23,371 nucleotides of DNA from a virus. The position numbers were made by a program, and so were the translations under genes. The DNA lies in IMG/VR virus record IMGVR_UViG_3300042992_000271, positions 1 to 23,371 of that record. The stretch is one strand, 5' to 3'. Positions 22,475-23,371 of the stretch are shown here, in pieces. The stretch's first letter is position 1. Every line of letters starts with the position of its first letter. Under the pieces are notes generated by a model. That model was not told where the DNA came from. It saw nothing but the letters and a program-made list of their open reading frames with translations, and did no database searches.

Positions 22475-22706
22475 CAAAAAATTCAGTTATTGCTTGGTAT
22501 CTAACATGATATACAGCTTCTTCTAAAGTATCATAATATTCCCCTCTAAAAGGATGGTTTACATCATACTTAACTCTATAACCATCACCACTAGTTTCTA
22601 TTTCAAGATCTGAAAATCTAGATCTCCACCAACCAACATATCCTCTATGTGTAAGTAAATGATCAGATATGAATCCTGGTATGTCTGGTAAATCCGTAGT
22701 GCTCAT
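22461..22706 (-). CDS. paralogous small protein, second copy (81 aa)
   Basis: Starts MSTTDLPDIPGF and ends EAVYHVRYQAITEFFDDEY before a TAG at 22461. The PGF opening, central Tyr/Arg-rich strands (GWWRSRF, GDGYRVKYD) and the closing helix relate it to the genes on both sides. ATG 22706 lies 44 bases inside the upstream paralog. Function unknown. Confidence 0.78.
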   Translation of the reverse strand: MSTTDLPDIPGFISDHLLTHRGYVGWWRSRFSDLEIETSGDGYRVKYDVNHPFRGEYYDTLEEAVYHVRYQAITEFFDDEY

Positions 22707-22968
22707 AATCAAAAAATTCAGTGAATAACTCTGCTACTACATATTGCATAGCTTTCTTCTTAGACCGGAATGTAACTATGTCCTCATGAAGATAACTATA
22801 CAAAGGTTCTACTGTGTAATGAAAACCAGAACCCCCATTATTTCTAATAGGGGTTATGATATATTTTCCATAAACATCAGTTAAGTATACATTAAATCCA
22901 TGGCTGATATTACCAGTTCCATCTGTATACATGTACTGTTCTTCAAAGATTCCGTTACTTACTGGCAT
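22663..22968 (-). CDS. paralogous small protein, first copy with extended C-terminus (101 aa)
   Basis: Ends of the shared domain: KKAMQYVVAELFTEFFDYEHYG, then an extra GFTRHTRIHI not present in the other copies. At the position where the second copy ends in TAG (GAG TAT TAG) this copy reads GAG CAC TAC, so the extra residues look like read-through after loss of the stop. ATG 22968 overlaps the upstream gene by 14 bases. Function unknown. Confidence 0.78.
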   Translation of the reverse strand: MPVSNGIFEEQYMYTDGTGNISHGFNVYLTDVYGKYIITPIRNNGGSGFHYTVEPLYSYLHEDIVTFRSKKKAMQYVVAELFTEFFDYEHYGFTRHTRIHI

Positions 22969-23371
22969 TTTTAAGTCTTGGTAGTTGATTTGGATCCTTA
23001 TCTAAACTTAAAAAGTTTTTAGGAAGGATGCCTTCAGCCATAAAGATAGTAATAATTTGTTCTTTATTTATACCTAAATCTTTAAAAGTTAAAGTATTCT
23101 TGAACTTGTCATCAGTCTCAGTATCAGCTATTAATAACTCTGTGAGTGGACTTTTAGGAAACAAAGTCTTGAATATAAAATTGCTATATTGTATAGTAAC
23201 TTGTTGTTTAAACTTATTAAGTACAACCTGAGCTCTCTTATAAACATTAACTATTCTTTGTTTCTTTTTGCTACACATAGTAGCCAATTCTTGTTGTGTC
23301 AGAGCATCTAGACCATATAGTGCTCTTTTGTATAAATAATTCTGGTATTGTGAATACCCATCAGTTTCATA
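22955..23371 (-). CDS. conserved Bacteroidetes-phage protein, 5'-truncated by window (138 residues visible)
   Basis: The frame is open to the right edge, so the true start lies outside; an internal ATG at 23278 is not needed. Visible part: a Tyr-rich helix (QYQNYLYKRALYGLDAL), TQQELATMCSKKKQRIVNVYKRAQ, KSPLTELLIADTETDDKFKNTLTFKDLGINKEQI and EGILPKNFLSLDKDP. This YKRALYGL ... EELATM ... RA-x-x-x-LN pattern resembles a conserved uncharacterised protein of crAss-like and other Bacteroidetes phages, from memory. It overlaps the first paralog by 14 bases. Confidence 0.82.
   Translation of the reverse strand, partial: YETDGYSQYQNYLYKRALYGLDALTQQELATMCSKKKQRIVNVYKRAQVVLNKFKQQVTIQYSNFIFKTLFPKSPLTELLIADTETDDKFKNTLTFKDLGINKEQIITIFMAEGILPKNFLSLDKDPNQLPRLKNASK

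Larger units (their letters stand above)
22253..22968 (-). repeat. tandem array of three diverged paralogous genes
   Basis: Three adjacent overlapping genes share the closing (E/D/K)A-x-x-Y-V/I-R ... (T/N)-E/Y-F-F-D ending. The two inner junctions are alignable at DNA level on the minus strand (ATGAGTATTAGAGATTACC and ATGAGCACTACGGATTTACC), each providing the next start codon within the previous gene's last codons. Confidence 0.7.

Noticed and set aside
1-23371. tRNA genes, CRISPR array, integrase or insertion sequences
   Set aside because: Gene packing leaves no non-coding stretch long enough for tRNAs or arrays, and no recombinase or transposase motifs were found.

Overview
The window is a piece of a tailed-phage genome that looks crAss-like (order Crassvirales or a close relative) with a Bacteroidales-type host. 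Reasons: it is AT-rich (about one third G+C by eye); 44 of 45 called genes lie on the minus strand with almost no intergenic DNA; starts are preceded by A-rich sequence rather than a Shine-Dalgarno motif, as in Bacteroidetes; and the gene set is the replication/recombination block typical of crAss-like phages: family B DNA polymerase, TOPRIM primase, DnaB-type helicase, candidate SSB, RecA/Sak4-like ATPase, PD-(D/E)XK nuclease, SF2 helicase, uracil-DNA glycosylase, plus many short phage proteins of unknown function. Genes end at TAG as well as TAA and TGA and read cleanly with the standard bacterial code, so I see no stop-codon reassignment. No tRNA, rRNA, CRISPR array, insertion sequence or integrase was seen. 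Assignment to a phage family inside the order is not possible from this window.

Layout, right to left (direction of minus-strand transcription). 23371-21389: a 5'-truncated conserved phage gene, three overlapping paralogous small genes, an HNH endonuclease and two small helical proteins. 21362-18985: ParB-like protein, SF2 helicase, a ClpS-like N-degron adaptor and a small protein. 18973-15622: small proteins rich in membrane and secreted products, a DnaA-domain-IV-like HTH protein and a conserved recombination-type protein. 15635-15324: the only plus-strand gene, set inside the minus-strand array. 15292-10701: uracil-DNA glycosylase, a possible helicase loader, a small membrane protein, DnaB-type helicase, a protein with a candidate clamp-binding motif, Sak4-like ATPase and candidate SSB, ending at a strong intrinsic terminator. 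10639-4903: primase, GIY-YIG-like endonuclease, a run of small proteins, and a metallopeptidase/VWA protein paired with a MoxR-type AAA+ ATPase, ending at a second hairpin. 4808-1517: a conserved phage protein with an acidic/aromatic tail, the PD-(D/E)XK nuclease and two conserved proteins, ending at a third terminator. 1421-1: the 5' part of the DNA polymerase, cut by the window edge.

Together the genes describe an early/middle DNA metabolism block: fork proteins (polymerase, helicase, primase, SSB), recombination-dependent replication or repair (nuclease, Sak4-like ATPase, SF2 helicase), base-excision repair, and probable host-takeover functions (ClpS-like adaptor, MoxR/VWA pair, small membrane proteins). 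At least 14 junctions use ATGA, TAATG or TGATG start/stop overlaps, so translational coupling is pervasive. No stretch above 300 bases lacks a gene; the longest gaps are about 95 bases (1422-1516, 4809-4902) and 61 bases (10640-10700), and each holds a hairpin.
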